A stretch of DNA of 64,000 nucleotides from the NCBI GenBank assembly GCA_964648465.1, contig CAZYMU010000012.1, positions 1-64,000 on the forward strand, given 5' to 3'. Below the pieces are notes generated by a model. That model was not told where the DNA came from, made no database searches, and worked only from the letters and a program-made list of their open reading frames with translations. How positions within the stretch are numbered: position 1 is the stretch's first letter; every line of letters begins with the position of its first letter. The translations under genes were made by a program, and so were the position numbers. This DNA is from Aminicenans sp964648465. Its GTDB lineage: Bacteria > Acidobacteriota > Aminicenantia > Aminicenantales > Aminicenantaceae. Below, in pieces: positions 6,939-15,851 of the stretch.

Positions 6939-9413
6939 ATGAGAGAAAAGTATAATTTTAAAAAAATTGAAGAAAAGTGGCAGAAGGTTTGGGATAGCAA
7001 AAAAGTTTTTAGGTCTTGCAAAGACCGGGCGAAAAAAAAGTATTACTGCCTGGAAATGTACCCTTATCCGTCTGGCTGTATCCATATGGGACATGTGCGA
7101 AATTATTCGATTGGAGATGTTATTTCCCGCTATAAGGCGATGAATGGTTTTAGTGTTATTCATCCTATTGGCTGGGATGCTATGGGAATGCCGGCTGAGA
7201 ATGCTGCTATTAGCCAAGGCGTTCACCCTCAAAAATGGACTCTCGATAATATTTTGTACATGAAGAGACAGTTGAAGAGGATGGGTTTTAGCTATGATTG
7301 GGACCGTGAAGTAAATACATGTCTACCTGAGTATTATAGATGGAACCAGTGGATTTTCCTAAAAATGTATGAGAGAGGTTTGGCATATAGGAAAAAAAGC
7401 CGTGTAAATTGGTGTCCACAGTGCCAGACGGTTCTTGCGAATGAGCAGGCTGTTGGAGAGCGCTGCTGGCGATGTGGTACGGCAGTCAAACAGAAAGAGA
7501 TAGAACAGTGGTTCCTGAAAATAACTGACTATGCGGAAGAGTTACTTTCTGGTCACAGCCTGCTTGAAAAGTGGCCGGAACATGCCCTGACTATGCAGAA
7601 AAATTGGATAGGAAAGAGCACTGGAGCACACATTATTTTCCCAATGGCAGACTCATCTCGATCTATTGAGATTTTTACTACAAGAGTTGATACCATCTTC
7701 GGAGCTACATTTATAGCGCTTTCTCCTGGGCATCCTTTGTCTCGAACTCTGATTTTGGAATCAGAGCGGAAAGAGGAGCTGGAGAAATGGATAGAAAGAA
7801 ATCTTATTGAACGAAGACAGAAAGAAAGTTTGGAAGAAACCGAAAAGAAGGGAATTGATACTGGTAAAAAGGCTATTAATCCTTACACTGGTGAAGAAAT
7901 CCCTATCTGGATTACCAATTATGTTTTAATGGAATACGGCACAGGTGCAATTATGGCTGTTCCTGGACATGATAAAAGAGACTTCGAGTTTGCAAAAAAG
8001 TATTCTTTACCAATTAAAGAAGTAATAGTGCCATATGGTCAATCTCCAGCCGGAAAAACAGAGGAGGTTTTTGAAGATTTTGGAATAGTTATCAATTCAG
8101 GGCATTTTTCTGACAGAAATTCCATAGAAGCAGCCAAAGAGATGATTAGATACGGAGAAGAAAAAGGATTTGCCAGAAAAGAGATATTGTACCGCCTTAA
8201 AGATTGGGGTATTTCACGTCAACGCTATTGGGGCACACCTATTCCTGTAGTTTACTGTGATAAGTGTGGTATTGTAGGTGTTCCTTACGATTCTCTTCCG
8301 GTCGTTCTTCCTTATGATGTAGAGTTTAAAGGGACAGAAGGATCTCCTCTCGAAAAATCAGAGGATTTTGTGAAAACAACGTGTCCGAAATGCCATAGAG
8401 AAGCACGTCGGGAAACCGATACAATGGACACTTTTTTTGATTCATCCTGGTATTATTTTCGCTACTGCTCTCCAGAGGAAAAGAAACTTCCATTTGATCC
8501 TCAGCCTGTTGATTATTGGCTTCCTGTTGATCTCTATATAGGAGGAATAGAACATGCTATTCTTCATCTCATATATGCGCGTTTTTTCTGCAAGGTTTTG
8601 AGAGATTTAGGATTGACAAAGATTGATGAACCTTTTCCTCGATATCTTGCCCAGGGGATGGTGACTAAAGATGGATCTGCCATGTCGAAATCAAGAGGCA
8701 ATGTGGTGGATCCGGATGAAATGGTATCAGAATACGGGGCAGATACTCTCAGACTGTTTGTCCTTTTCGCGGCTCCTCCTGAAAAAGAATTTGCATGGAA
8801 TGAGAAGGGAATAGAAGGATCATACCGGTTCTTGAATCGCATTTGGTCATTTTTTCAGGAAAATATGGATATATTTAATAAAGAAGAAGAGGATTTGCGT
8901 GGATCGGATATTGCAGTAAGCAGCTTAAGGAGGAAAATGCACCAGACCGTAAAGAAAGTTAGTGAAAACATAGAAAAAAGATTCCATTTAAATACGGCCG
9001 TTAGTTCCATCATGGAATTTTTTAACCAGATCAAAAAAGAAAATGATACCTTAAGGAAAAGCGATGTAGGGAAAAATATTTTAAAGGAAGCTTTGGAAAA
9101 ACTGGTCTTGTTGCTTTATCCTTTTACCCCTCACGTTTGTGAAGAACTTTGGGAGAGAATGGGACATAAAAAACTCCTTATCCGCAGTGCATGGCCGTCG
9201 TTTGATCCTGACCTAGCCAAAGAGGAGACGGTGACTATTGTGGTTCAGATCAATGGAAAATTAAGGGATAAATTTAATGTGGAGAGGGATTTGCAAGAGG
9301 TGCGGATAAAGGAAAGAGCTTTAGAATTAGATAGAATTCAAAATTTAATCGGGGAGAAAAAAGTCAAGAAAGTGATATATATTAAGAATAAATTGGTCAA
9401 TATTGTACTTTAG
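6939..9413 (+). CDS. leuS: leucyl-tRNA synthetase
   Basis: An 824-residue class I aminoacyl-tRNA synthetase that charges tRNA-Leu. HIGH motif as HMGH (residues 49-52, in YPYPSGCIHMGHVRNYS), Zn-finger CPQC...CWRCG (about 160-190), the CP1 editing domain with TTRVDTIFGATF, a second CDKCG...CPKC pair, and KMSKS as AMSKS (about 580, DGSAMSKSRGNVVDP). The anticodon-binding domain and C-terminal extension are intact. The start at 6939 (MREKYNFKKIEEKWQ) matches the usual LeuRS N-terminus; an in-frame TTG at 6879 is possible but adds a highly charged leader unlike the family. It is followed by lptE after 15 bp. Confidence 0.97.
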   Translation: MREKYNFKKIEEKWQKVWDSKKVFRSCKDRAKKKYYCLEMYPYPSGCIHMGHVRNYSIGDVISRYKAMNGFSVIHPIGWDAMGMPAENAAISQGVHPQKWTLDNILYMKRQLKRMGFSYDWDREVNTCLPEYYRWNQWIFLKMYERGLAYRKKSRVNWCPQCQTVLANEQAVGERCWRCGTAVKQKEIEQWFLKITDYAEELLSGHSLLEKWPEHALTMQKNWIGKSTGAHIIFPMADSSRSIEIFTTRVDTIFGATFIALSPGHPLSRTLILESERKEELEKWIERNLIERRQKESLEETEKKGIDTGKKAINPYTGEEIPIWITNYVLMEYGTGAIMAVPGHDKRDFEFAKKYSLPIKEVIVPYGQSPAGKTEEVFEDFGIVINSGHFSDRNSIEAAKEMIRYGEEKGFARKEILYRLKDWGISRQRYWGTPIPVVYCDKCGIVGVPYDSLPVVLPYDVEFKGTEGSPLEKSEDFVKTTCPKCHREARRETDTMDTFFDSSWYYFRYCSPEEKKLPFDPQPVDYWLPVDLYIGGIEHAILHLIYARFFCKVLRDLGLTKIDEPFPRYLAQGMVTKDGSAMSKSRGNVVDPDEMVSEYGADTLRLFVLFAAPPEKEFAWNEKGIEGSYRFLNRIWSFFQENMDIFNKEEEDLRGSDIAVSSLRRKMHQTVKKVSENIEKRFHLNTAVSSIMEFFNQIKKENDTLRKSDVGKNILKEALEKLVLLLYPFTPHVCEELWERMGHKKLLIRSAWPSFDPDLAKEETVTIVVQINGKLRDKFNVERDLQEVRIKERALELDRIQNLIGEKKVKKVIYIKNKLVNIVL

Positions 9414-9428
9414 GTTTATTGGAATAAA

Positions 9429-9938
9429 ATGAAAAAATTTATTTTTCTGTTATTTGTTTTCCTTTTGTCTGTTCAGTGCGGGTATCACCTGCGGGGGACA
9501 GGCAGTGCACTTCCTGAACATATTAAGAAAATCAATATTCCCATGTTTAAAAACTCAACAACACGTTTTGAGCTTGATTTGAAACTGACTCAAAAAGTTA
9601 TTGATGAGTTAGTAGCACGGGGAAGAGTGGAAATTACGGATGACAGGTCTTCTGCTGAAGCTGTCTTGTCAGGAGAAATCATTTCTTTCACTGCAAATCC
9701 TATAGCTTTTTCTGGAGAAGCGACTGCTGACCGCTATAACATTACTATTGTTGCAAAGATTTTACTCAGGGATATTCTCAAGAATAAGAACATCTTTTCC
9801 AACCCCAATTTTGTTTATCAGGAAGAATATGAAGTTCCTGAAGGGATGGATTTTGAGACTGTAGAAACAGAAGCTATCGACAAGGTAGCGGAAAAGTTTG
9901 CCAAGACTCTCGTGATAACAATTTTAGAAGGATTTTAA
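9429..9938 (+). CDS. lptE: LPS-assembly lipoprotein LptE
   Basis: A 169-residue lipoprotein: a hydrophobic signal peptide ends at a lipobox (SVQCG, Cys17), followed by the YHLRGTGSALPEHIKKI segment characteristic of LptE/RlpB. LptE plugs the LptD barrel in the outer membrane and completes the Lpt bridge that delivers LPS to the surface. The length is in the normal range. It lies directly between leuS and holA, the same neighbourhood as lptE in many Gram-negatives (leuS-lptE-holA in E. coli), which strongly supports the call. Its stop overlaps the holA ATG (TAATG). Confidence 0.92.
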   Translation: MKKFIFLLFVFLLSVQCGYHLRGTGSALPEHIKKINIPMFKNSTTRFELDLKLTQKVIDELVARGRVEITDDRSSAEAVLSGEIISFTANPIAFSGEATADRYNITIVAKILLRDILKNKNIFSNPNFVYQEEYEVPEGMDFETVETEAIDKVAEKFAKTLVITILEGF

Positions 9939-11050
9939 TGGTGGTGTATAGTTTTGTTCTGAACAGGAAAATTAGCGAAGAGACTATTTTACCATGTTAT
10001 TTTTTTTATGGGAAAGAGGTTTTCCTTGCTTATCAGTTTATAAACGAGCTGAAAAAAGTATTGGCTTTTCCTGATAATCAAGCTTACGGCATAGAAAAAT
10101 TCGACCTCGAGAATCATTCCTGGATGCAGGTTATTGATGCAGCCCGAACTGGACATTTGCTTTTTTCTACAAAGTCTATGATTGTGGTTGAGGTTTCGGA
10201 ACCTAGAGATAAGCACCTTTCTTCAATGGAAGAGAGTGTCTTGAGGGAGTATTTTTCTTCCCCTTCTTATCAAACAGTTCTCATAATTATTTTTTCGGGA
10301 AAATTGAAACAGGATGCACTGCTTTTCAGAATATTTTCAACATTTTCTTCTTCCACAGTTTTTAGGAAGGAATTGAGGCCTTTAAAAGAGAAAGATTTAT
10401 TTATATGGATTGAAAGAAAATTGAAAATGACAGGTAAGATTGTGACAAATGATGCCAAAAAAAGGATGGTAGAGTCCATTGGAAGCGATTTAGGCAGAAT
10501 GAATAATGAGATAGAAAAAATTGTCACATTCATCGACAAAAAAAAACTAATTGAATTGGATGATGTGAATCAGATCTCCGGCTGGATTAAATCATTTGAT
10601 GAATGGGAGATTTTAGACAATTTGGTTGAGGCTGATTATGAGAAATGCCTGCTCACGCTGGATTATTTACTAAAGAAAAAAGCTGTCCCGCCTGTGGCCA
10701 TTTTAGCTGGGACTGTCAGGTTTTTCAGGGATATTTTGCAAGCTAAGCTCTGGCTGAAGGAGAAGGCTAAAGATAGAAGGATGATTTTCAAGGAGTTGAG
10801 GCCAAACATTAAAGAAAAATTTAAAGATTTATATGCTAGAAAATATAGAGAATTGTTCTTTTTAGTAGACACAATTTCTATGAAAGATCTGAATCATTTT
10901 TTACTTGCCCTCCGGCAGATTGATTTAAAGTACAAGACATCAAGCATTTCTACTAAGAGCAATTCGCGTCAGACGCTTTTAGAGAGTTTCCTTTTTGATT
11001 ATTGTTGCCGCAGGAAAAATGTTAAAAAGCTGTTGCAGAGAAGTGCTTAA
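9938..11050 (+). CDS. holA: DNA polymerase III subunit delta
   Basis: A 370-residue protein and a component of the clamp loader that opens the beta ring. The N-terminal AAA+-like region begins after PCYFFYGKEVFLAYQFINEL, which lacks a Walker A as expected for delta. The middle domain has IGSDLGRMNNEIEKI, the collar motif typical of HolA, and the C-terminal helical collar is intact. One-base overlap with lptE (TAATG) indicates translational coupling. The clamp-loader partner holB is also in this window (42.8 kb). Confidence 0.9.
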   Translation: MVVYSFVLNRKISEETILPCYFFYGKEVFLAYQFINELKKVLAFPDNQAYGIEKFDLENHSWMQVIDAARTGHLLFSTKSMIVVEVSEPRDKHLSSMEESVLREYFSSPSYQTVLIIIFSGKLKQDALLFRIFSTFSSSTVFRKELRPLKEKDLFIWIERKLKMTGKIVTNDAKKRMVESIGSDLGRMNNEIEKIVTFIDKKKLIELDDVNQISGWIKSFDEWEILDNLVEADYEKCLLTLDYLLKKKAVPPVAILAGTVRFFRDILQAKLWLKEKAKDRRMIFKELRPNIKEKFKDLYARKYRELFFLVDTISMKDLNHFLLALRQIDLKYKTSSISTKSNSRQTLLESFLFDYCCRRKNVKKLLQRSA

Positions 11051-11103
11051 TATTGATAAGGAATCAGTAAGCGTAGGAAAATGCGGTAGGGATTCTTGTA
11101 AGA

Positions 11104-11382
11104 TTATTTGGAAGGCGAAGGATTAACCATTTCTACCTGCCGGCTTAATCTCGATTTGTAACGGTTGCCTTTATTTTTGTGGATGGTTCTTTTTTTGACT
11201 GATTTATCTATTAAGGAAAAGGTCTGGGGGAGGAGATTTGAGGCTTCTTCTTTATCTTTATTTTTAATAGCTTTCCTCAATTTTTTTATCTGTGAGCGAA
11301 GAGTGGATTTGTTTTTTCTATTTATTGCATTTCTTCGGAGGCCCCGCCTCCACTGTCGTATAGCAGATTTGTGATGAGCCAT
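11104..11382 (-). CDS. rpsT: 30S ribosomal protein S20
   Basis: A 92-residue very basic protein beginning MAHHKSAIRQWRRGLRRN, with the internal THLR-type helices of S20 and KRTIHKNKGNRYKSRLSR near the end. S20 binds 16S rRNA early in assembly. The start at 11382 is fixed by the family N-terminus and a strong Shine-Dalgarno (AGGAG, about 8 bases upstream). A longer open frame continues upstream to 11511 but crosses the promoter and is not coding. It is a single-gene unit convergent with holA and divergent from murJ. Confidence 0.95.
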   Translation of the reverse strand: MAHHKSAIRQWRRGLRRNAINRKNKSTLRSQIKKLRKAIKNKDKEEASNLLPQTFSLIDKSVKKRTIHKNKGNRYKSRLSRQVEMVNPSPSK

Positions 11383-11406
11383 TTCTTTCTCCTGTAAAGA
11401 ACTGTT

Positions 11407-11435
11407 ATAATAAGATATCTTCTTTTTAAAGTCAA
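11407..11435 (-). promoter_or_regulatory. rpsT promoter
   Basis: On the minus strand TTGACT (11430-11435), 17 bp, then TATTAT (11407-11412). The predicted transcript begins near 11400 and has an 18-base leader with AGGAG. A plus-strand TATAAT (11406-11411) overlaps the same -10 and may serve murJ, but its -35 is weak. Confidence 0.7.
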
Positions 11436-11465
11436 CATAACAATGATAAGGCACAGGAAAAAGGG

Positions 11466-13031
11466 ATGATGGAACAAAAAGCAGAGAATCGCAAGCTACT
11501 GAGGTCCACATTTGCAGTCACCGCCCCTACACTTATCAGCAGGGTACTGGGCTATTTTAGAGACATGATTCAGGCATTTTATCTTGGCACCGGAACGAAT
11601 GCTGATGCTTTCACTATGGCCTATGTAATTCCAAACTTATTGAGGCGTTTGACAGGCGAAGGGGCTATGACGGCAGCTTTTATCCCTGTGTTTACTCAAG
11701 TAAAAAAAGAAAAGAAGAAAGAAGAACTGTGGAAATTTGCTAATGCATTCTTTTTTGATCTGACTTTGATTATGGCACTTCTTACTGTACTAGGTATAAT
11801 TTTTTCTCCTTTTCTGGTAAAGGTCATTGCCTTTGGATTTAAGCAGGTTCATGGAAAATGGGATCTGACCCTAGTGCTTACACGGATCATGTTTCCATAT
11901 ATCTTTCTAATAAGCCTAGCTGCACTGGCAATGGCAATTCTAAATTCTTTTAAAAAGTTTTTTGTCCCGGCATTTACTCCTGTTCTTTTTAACCTTTCTA
12001 TTATTGCTGCAGCTGTTTTTTTTGCACCCAGGGCTGAAGAGCCTGCATTTGTTTTTGCTGCAGGAGTTGTTATCGGCGGAGTTTTTCAATTATGCTTTCA
12101 GCTTCCTTTTCTATGGAAGAAAGGAATGCGTTTCAAGATTGGCCTTAGTTTCAGACACCCTGCCGTACGCAAAGTGGCAGTGCTTATGGTCCCGGGGATT
12201 TTTGGAGTCGGGATATCCCAAATAAACTTTGCCATAAGCCGAATGATTGCATCCTTCCTGGAGGAAGGAAGTGTCTCATCTCTCTACTATGCTTCCAGAA
12301 TCCAGGAGCTTACTCTCGGCCTTTTTTCTATTGCGCTTTCCATAGCACTTCTTCCCACTTTTTCTGAACTGGCAGCACGTAATAATATAAAGAAAATGAA
12401 GAAAACGCTCAATTTCTCTATTAAGCTGATATTCTGGATTACATTCCCGGCAATGGCCGGTCTTATTGTGCTGAATTATCCTATAATTCAGGTTCTTTAT
12501 CAGAGAGGGGTTTTCGATGTCCATTCGACTGCAATGAGTGCTTCATGTCTGCTGTTTTTTTCTTTCGGACTTCCGTTTATTTCGGGTGTAAAGATTATTG
12601 CTCCTGCATTCTATGCTCTCAAAGATACCAAGACACCTGTTGTCGTGGCTTTTTTTGTGATGTTGGGCTATATTTCTTTGTCTTTAATTTTAATGAAACC
12701 GATGCGTGTTGGTGGAATAGCTTTAGCTTTATCTCTGTCTTCGATTTTCAATTTTTTCCTTCTTTTTTATCTGCTGGAAAAGAAAATTGGGAGAATTGAA
12801 AATAAAGGGGTTTTAATATATGCATTAAAATCCGCTTTTTCAGCAGCTGTAATGGGATGTGCAATATGGTTTTTTATGAAGCAGTTTGAATTCAATAATT
12901 TTATCTTCATGAAACAGCTTTTTGTTTTGTTGTCAGCTATTTTGCTGGGAATTCTTATATATATTGTGTTGAATTTGCTTTTCAACCATGAGGATTTAAA
13001 AAGCTTAATTAGTGCTTTTTCAGGAAAGTGA
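11466..13031 (+). CDS. murJ: lipid II flippase MurJ
   Basis: A 521-residue polytopic inner-membrane protein of the MVF/MATE fold that flips lipid II to the periplasm for peptidoglycan synthesis. The N-terminus has the family hallmark: SRVLGYFRDMIQAFYLG followed by ADAFTMAYVIPNLLRRLTGEGAMTAAFIPVF. About 14 hydrophobic segments follow, with PHFY-like GVKIIAPAFYALKDTKTP in the second half. Two adjacent ATGs (11466, 11469) could start; AGGA at 11454 suits the first. Full length. Confidence 0.95.
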   Translation: MMEQKAENRKLLRSTFAVTAPTLISRVLGYFRDMIQAFYLGTGTNADAFTMAYVIPNLLRRLTGEGAMTAAFIPVFTQVKKEKKKEELWKFANAFFFDLTLIMALLTVLGIIFSPFLVKVIAFGFKQVHGKWDLTLVLTRIMFPYIFLISLAALAMAILNSFKKFFVPAFTPVLFNLSIIAAAVFFAPRAEEPAFVFAAGVVIGGVFQLCFQLPFLWKKGMRFKIGLSFRHPAVRKVAVLMVPGIFGVGISQINFAISRMIASFLEEGSVSSLYYASRIQELTLGLFSIALSIALLPTFSELAARNNIKKMKKTLNFSIKLIFWITFPAMAGLIVLNYPIIQVLYQRGVFDVHSTAMSASCLLFFSFGLPFISGVKIIAPAFYALKDTKTPVVVAFFVMLGYISLSLILMKPMRVGGIALALSLSSIFNFFLLFYLLEKKIGRIENKGVLIYALKSAFSAAVMGCAIWFFMKQFEFNNFIFMKQLFVLLSAILLGILIYIVLNLLFNHEDLKSLISAFSGK

Positions 13032-13055
13032 ATGCCTAAAAACTGAGGGATTTTA

Positions 13056-13505
13056 ATGAAGATTGTATTGCAAAGAGTAAAGAAAGCTTCGGTTACTGTT
13101 GGAAGAAAAGTTGCAGGTAAGATTGGCAGCGGCATTTGTCTTCTTGTTGGAATAGAAAAAGGAGATTCAAAGGAAGATGCTCATTATTTAGCCAAGAAAA
13201 TCACGGAATTAAGGATTTTTCCAGATGAAGATGGGAAGATGAATTTTTCTTTGTCTGATGTTCTAGGAGAAGTACTCGCTGTATCTCAATTCACTTTGGC
13301 TGGTTCGGTTAGGAAAGGGAGGAGGCCGAGTTTTGATAAAGCCGAGCATCCGGAAAAAGCAGAAAGGCTGTTTAATTATTTTGTTGACTTGTTCAGGCAG
13401 AAAGGCATAAAAGTCGCAACAGGTATCTTTGGTGCAAGGATGAGTGTCAACTTAACAAATGATGGCCCTGTGACTTTCATTATATCTAGCCTGGATCATT
13501 CATAA
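13056..13505 (+). CDS. dtd: D-aminoacyl-tRNA deacylase
   Basis: A 149-residue homodimeric enzyme that hydrolyses D-amino acids mischarged on tRNA. Both catalytic signatures are present: SQFTL (about residue 80) and NDGPVTF (the NxGPVT motif, about 137). The start MKIVLQRVKKASVTV is the family start. The last codons (S-L-D-H-S-stop) are written by a dispersed repeat: CCTGGATCATTCATAA is the same sequence found at the edge of repeat copies elsewhere, so the original 3' end was probably replaced. It follows murJ by 24 bp. Confidence 0.95.
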   Translation: MKIVLQRVKKASVTVGRKVAGKIGSGICLLVGIEKGDSKEDAHYLAKKITELRIFPDEDGKMNFSLSDVLGEVLAVSQFTLAGSVRKGRRPSFDKAEHPEKAERLFNYFVDLFRQKGIKVATGIFGARMSVNLTNDGPVTFIISSLDHS

Positions 13506-13622
13506 AGAATGCCGACACCATTATTTAACCTTAATGAAATCTGCTTATCAGCATGATTTTTCGCAATATTAAGAGAGTCGCTTTCTTTATTGAATCTAAT
13601 TTAATTATAATCGGCATTCTTT
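13504..13622. repeat. MITE-like repeat, copy 2 (inverted relative to copy 1)
   Basis: Begins AAAGAATGCCGA (13504-13515) and ends ATCGGCATTCTTT (13610-13622). Its reverse complement matches 68-187 with few differences. The left end overlaps the TAA of dtd. Outside it, the CCTGGATCATTCAT flank (13490-13503) is shared with positions 49291 onward and with the right flank of copy 1. Confidence 0.75.
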
Positions 13623-14125
13623 ACCCTATGGGCGAGCCGATTTTACTGCATCTGCTGCGTTACAGCGCATTCGTGGTGAAGGACCACAACTTCATGCGCT
13701 GTGCCTTGCATCTGCAGCAAGCTTGGACTCGTGAATAACCCACGTTCTCCTGGGTTGTTCATAAAAATTGCTGAATTTAGTTAAGATGAATTTGAGTGCA
13801 TGTTTGCGCTCCACTAAGATTTTTAACGCCATTTCCTCCCCGATCTTCTCGGCTCTGCTGGAACTCCGCATGCTTATCTTAAGCACCACCACAATGTCCC
13901 CGAGCCACCATTAATACCGCCCTTTTGATTATACAGTGCTCACACATCCATCAGGCCCAACTTTGTCGGATTCCCTCGAAGATCGACTCGTAAAGGCTAA
14001 ATCTTTTAATGTCGCTTCCTCCATCCCCTCAAATTAATCTCATCCAAATCTATTAGAGGCAGTTTTTATAAATGATTCAGGCTAATAAAAAAGACAAATA
14101 AAAAAAGATGACAGACATGTTTTTT
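13506..14125. repeat. 620-bp gene-free composite repeat tract
   Basis: Between dtd and the HEAT-repeat gene there is no credible gene. Contents in order: the 119-bp repeat; a hairpin-rich stretch with ACAGCGCA/TGCGCTGT arms around GTGGT-gaagg-ACCAC (about 13662-13705) and AACCCA-8-TGGGTT (13737-13756); a segment (13789-13829) whose reverse complement recurs at 49456-49500; and a right end (about 14027-14085) with CCCTCAAATTAATC and the reversed CCTG..TTATAAA edge motif. The ends share the same edge motif in opposite orientation, which suggests a single composite insertion or nested insertions. Confidence 0.6.
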
Positions 14126-14629
14126 TTAACTAAATTTTAAATTTACAGATTTTTTAAGGGATTTTTCAGCTGACATCCTTACAAAATAGTTTTTGTCCTT
14201 TGATAATTTCAGCAGAAGAGAGAGAGCTTCTTCCCCTTTAATTTTTCCCAATGTCTGGGCTGCTGTCCTCCGCACATCAGCATTGGGTTCATTGATGAGG
14301 GTTTCAATATAAATTATAGATTTTGGATTTTTCTGGAGGGATAATATTTTTATAAAAGCACTTTTTACAAACCAAGGGGAGTATGAAAGTTTTTGAAAAG
14401 TTTTGCTCAAGTCAAGATTTTCTCTATTTCCTAATTCGTTAATGATAAGTTCGCGGGTAGCTTCACAGTGCTCATCTAATGCATCCAGTAAAACTTCACT
14501 TGCCCATGGGTCTTTTATTTTTATAATTTTCTGGATGATTTTTAGTCTTTCCTGTTTTTCCTTAGTACTTTTTAATTCTTTTAGCGTAGAGCTGTAAAGT
14601 TCTTTATCTTTATTTCCTTTAATTTTCAA
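14126..14629 (-). CDS. HEAT-repeat (PBS lyase-like) protein
   Basis: A 167-residue all-helical protein with about four HEAT-like repeats; the clearest are ADVRRTAAQTLGKIKGEEAL and YFVRMSAEKSLKK near the C-terminus. Such repeats form protein-binding scaffolds, and no catalytic residues are visible. The start appears to be TTG at 14629, with AAGG a few bases upstream inside the end of ribBA; the ATG that overlaps the ribBA stop is out of frame. Last gene of the ftsY-rib operon. Its relation to riboflavin synthesis is unknown. Confidence 0.7.
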   Translation of the reverse strand: MKIKGNKDKELYSSTLKELKSTKEKQERLKIIQKIIKIKDPWASEVLLDALDEHCEATRELIINELGNRENLDLSKTFQKLSYSPWFVKSAFIKILSLQKNPKSIIYIETLINEPNADVRRTAAQTLGKIKGEEALSLLLKLSKDKNYFVRMSAEKSLKKSVNLKFS

Positions 14630-14630
14630 C

Positions 14631-15848
14631 TCATACCTTCTCGAGAATATGTCCCATTTTTTCTTTTTTTGTCTTTAAATATTTGAAGTTTGATTTGGTT
14701 GGTGCAATTTCGATAGGGATTCGACCGGCAATTTCTAGGCCGTATCCAGAAAGACCGACAAATTTACGGGGATTATTTGTTATAAGGCGTAACTTTGTGA
14801 TTCCTAAGGAGACTAGTATTTGGGCCCCTATGCCATAATCCCGCTGGTCTGGTTTAAAACCGAGTTTACGGTTGGCTTCTATAGTGTCGGCTCCTTTGTC
14901 TTGAAGAGCATACGCTTTAATTTTATTGACTAGGCCGATGCCCCGTCCTTCCTGATCAAGAATATAAAGGATAACGCCTTTACCTTTCTTGTTGATGAGT
15001 CTCATGGATTGACGAAGCTGTTCTCCGCAGTCGCAGCGTAATGAACCTAGTGTATCTCCAGTGAAGCATTGTGAATGTGCCCGGACAAGAGTTGGCTCGT
15101 CCTTTTGAATTTTGCCCTTGATAAGGGCTATGTGGTGTTCCATGTGGATTGTGTCTTGAAAGACGACTATTTTGAAGTGTCCGAATTTTGTTGGCAGGTC
15201 TGCTTCTTCTATTTTTTGTATTAGTGTTTCATGCTTCATCCGGTATTTAATCAGATCGGCAATCGTGAGAATAGGGATGCTGTGAGCCTGGCTGAATTTA
15301 ACGAGTTGAGGCATCCGAGCCATTGTGCCGTCTTCATTCATGATCTCGCAAATGACTCCGGCAGGATATAGACCTGCAATTCGAGCTATATCAACGGATG
15401 CTTCTGTTTGTCCTGCCCTTTTTAGTACTCCCCCGGCATTTGCCTGGAGAGGAAAGATGTGGCCTGGGCGGGCAAGTTCAGGAGCTTTAGTTTTTGGATT
15501 GATAGCAGTCATGACTGTTTTAGCACGGTCATAGGCTGAGATTCCTGTAGTGATTCCTTTCTTGGCATCTATTGAAACAGTAAAAGCTGTTTGGAAGCGA
15601 GCCGTGTTGTCAGAAACCATTAAGGGGAGGCCAAGCTGTTTAATCCTTTTTTCGGTCAAAGGAAGGCAGATAAGGCCGCGGCCGTATTTTGCCATAAAAT
15701 TTATGATGTTGGGATTGATCTTTTCTGCGGCCACCATAAGGTCGCCTTCGTTTTCCCTGTCTTCATCATCAACAATGATAATAAGTTTGCCTGATTTTAC
15801 TGTTTTTATGGCTTGTTCAACTGAAGCTGCAATAGACTTATTTTGCAT
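14631..15848 (-). CDS. ribBA: bifunctional DHBP synthase / GTP cyclohydrolase II
   Basis: A 405-residue cytosolic enzyme. The N-terminal half is 3,4-dihydroxy-2-butanone-4-phosphate synthase (RibB) with the acidic metal loop DDEDRENEGDL near residue 27. The C-terminal half is GTP cyclohydrolase II (RibA) with the zinc cysteines in GSLRCDCGEQLRQSM and the active-site DQEGRGIGLVNKI. It supplies both starting compounds of riboflavin. It lies 3 bp after ribE and 1 bp before the HEAT gene. Confidence 0.96.
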   Translation of the reverse strand: MQNKSIAASVEQAIKTVKSGKLIIIVDDEDRENEGDLMVAAEKINPNIINFMAKYGRGLICLPLTEKRIKQLGLPLMVSDNTARFQTAFTVSIDAKKGITTGISAYDRAKTVMTAINPKTKAPELARPGHIFPLQANAGGVLKRAGQTEASVDIARIAGLYPAGVICEIMNEDGTMARMPQLVKFSQAHSIPILTIADLIKYRMKHETLIQKIEEADLPTKFGHFKIVVFQDTIHMEHHIALIKGKIQKDEPTLVRAHSQCFTGDTLGSLRCDCGEQLRQSMRLINKKGKGVILYILDQEGRGIGLVNKIKAYALQDKGADTIEANRKLGFKPDQRDYGIGAQILVSLGITKLRLITNNPRKFVGLSGYGLEIAGRIPIEIAPTKSNFKYLKTKKEKMGHILEKV

Positions 15849-15851
15849 TTT

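Noticed and set aside
11383..11511. N-terminal extension of rpsT
   Set aside because: It would cross the rpsT promoter and the murJ start, and the S20 family starts at MAHHKS with a good Shine-Dalgarno.
13692..13892. 66-codon minus-strand open frame in the repeat tract
   Set aside because: It crosses hairpins and repeat modules, has no Shine-Dalgarno and no recognisable domain, so it is more likely a chance frame than a gene.
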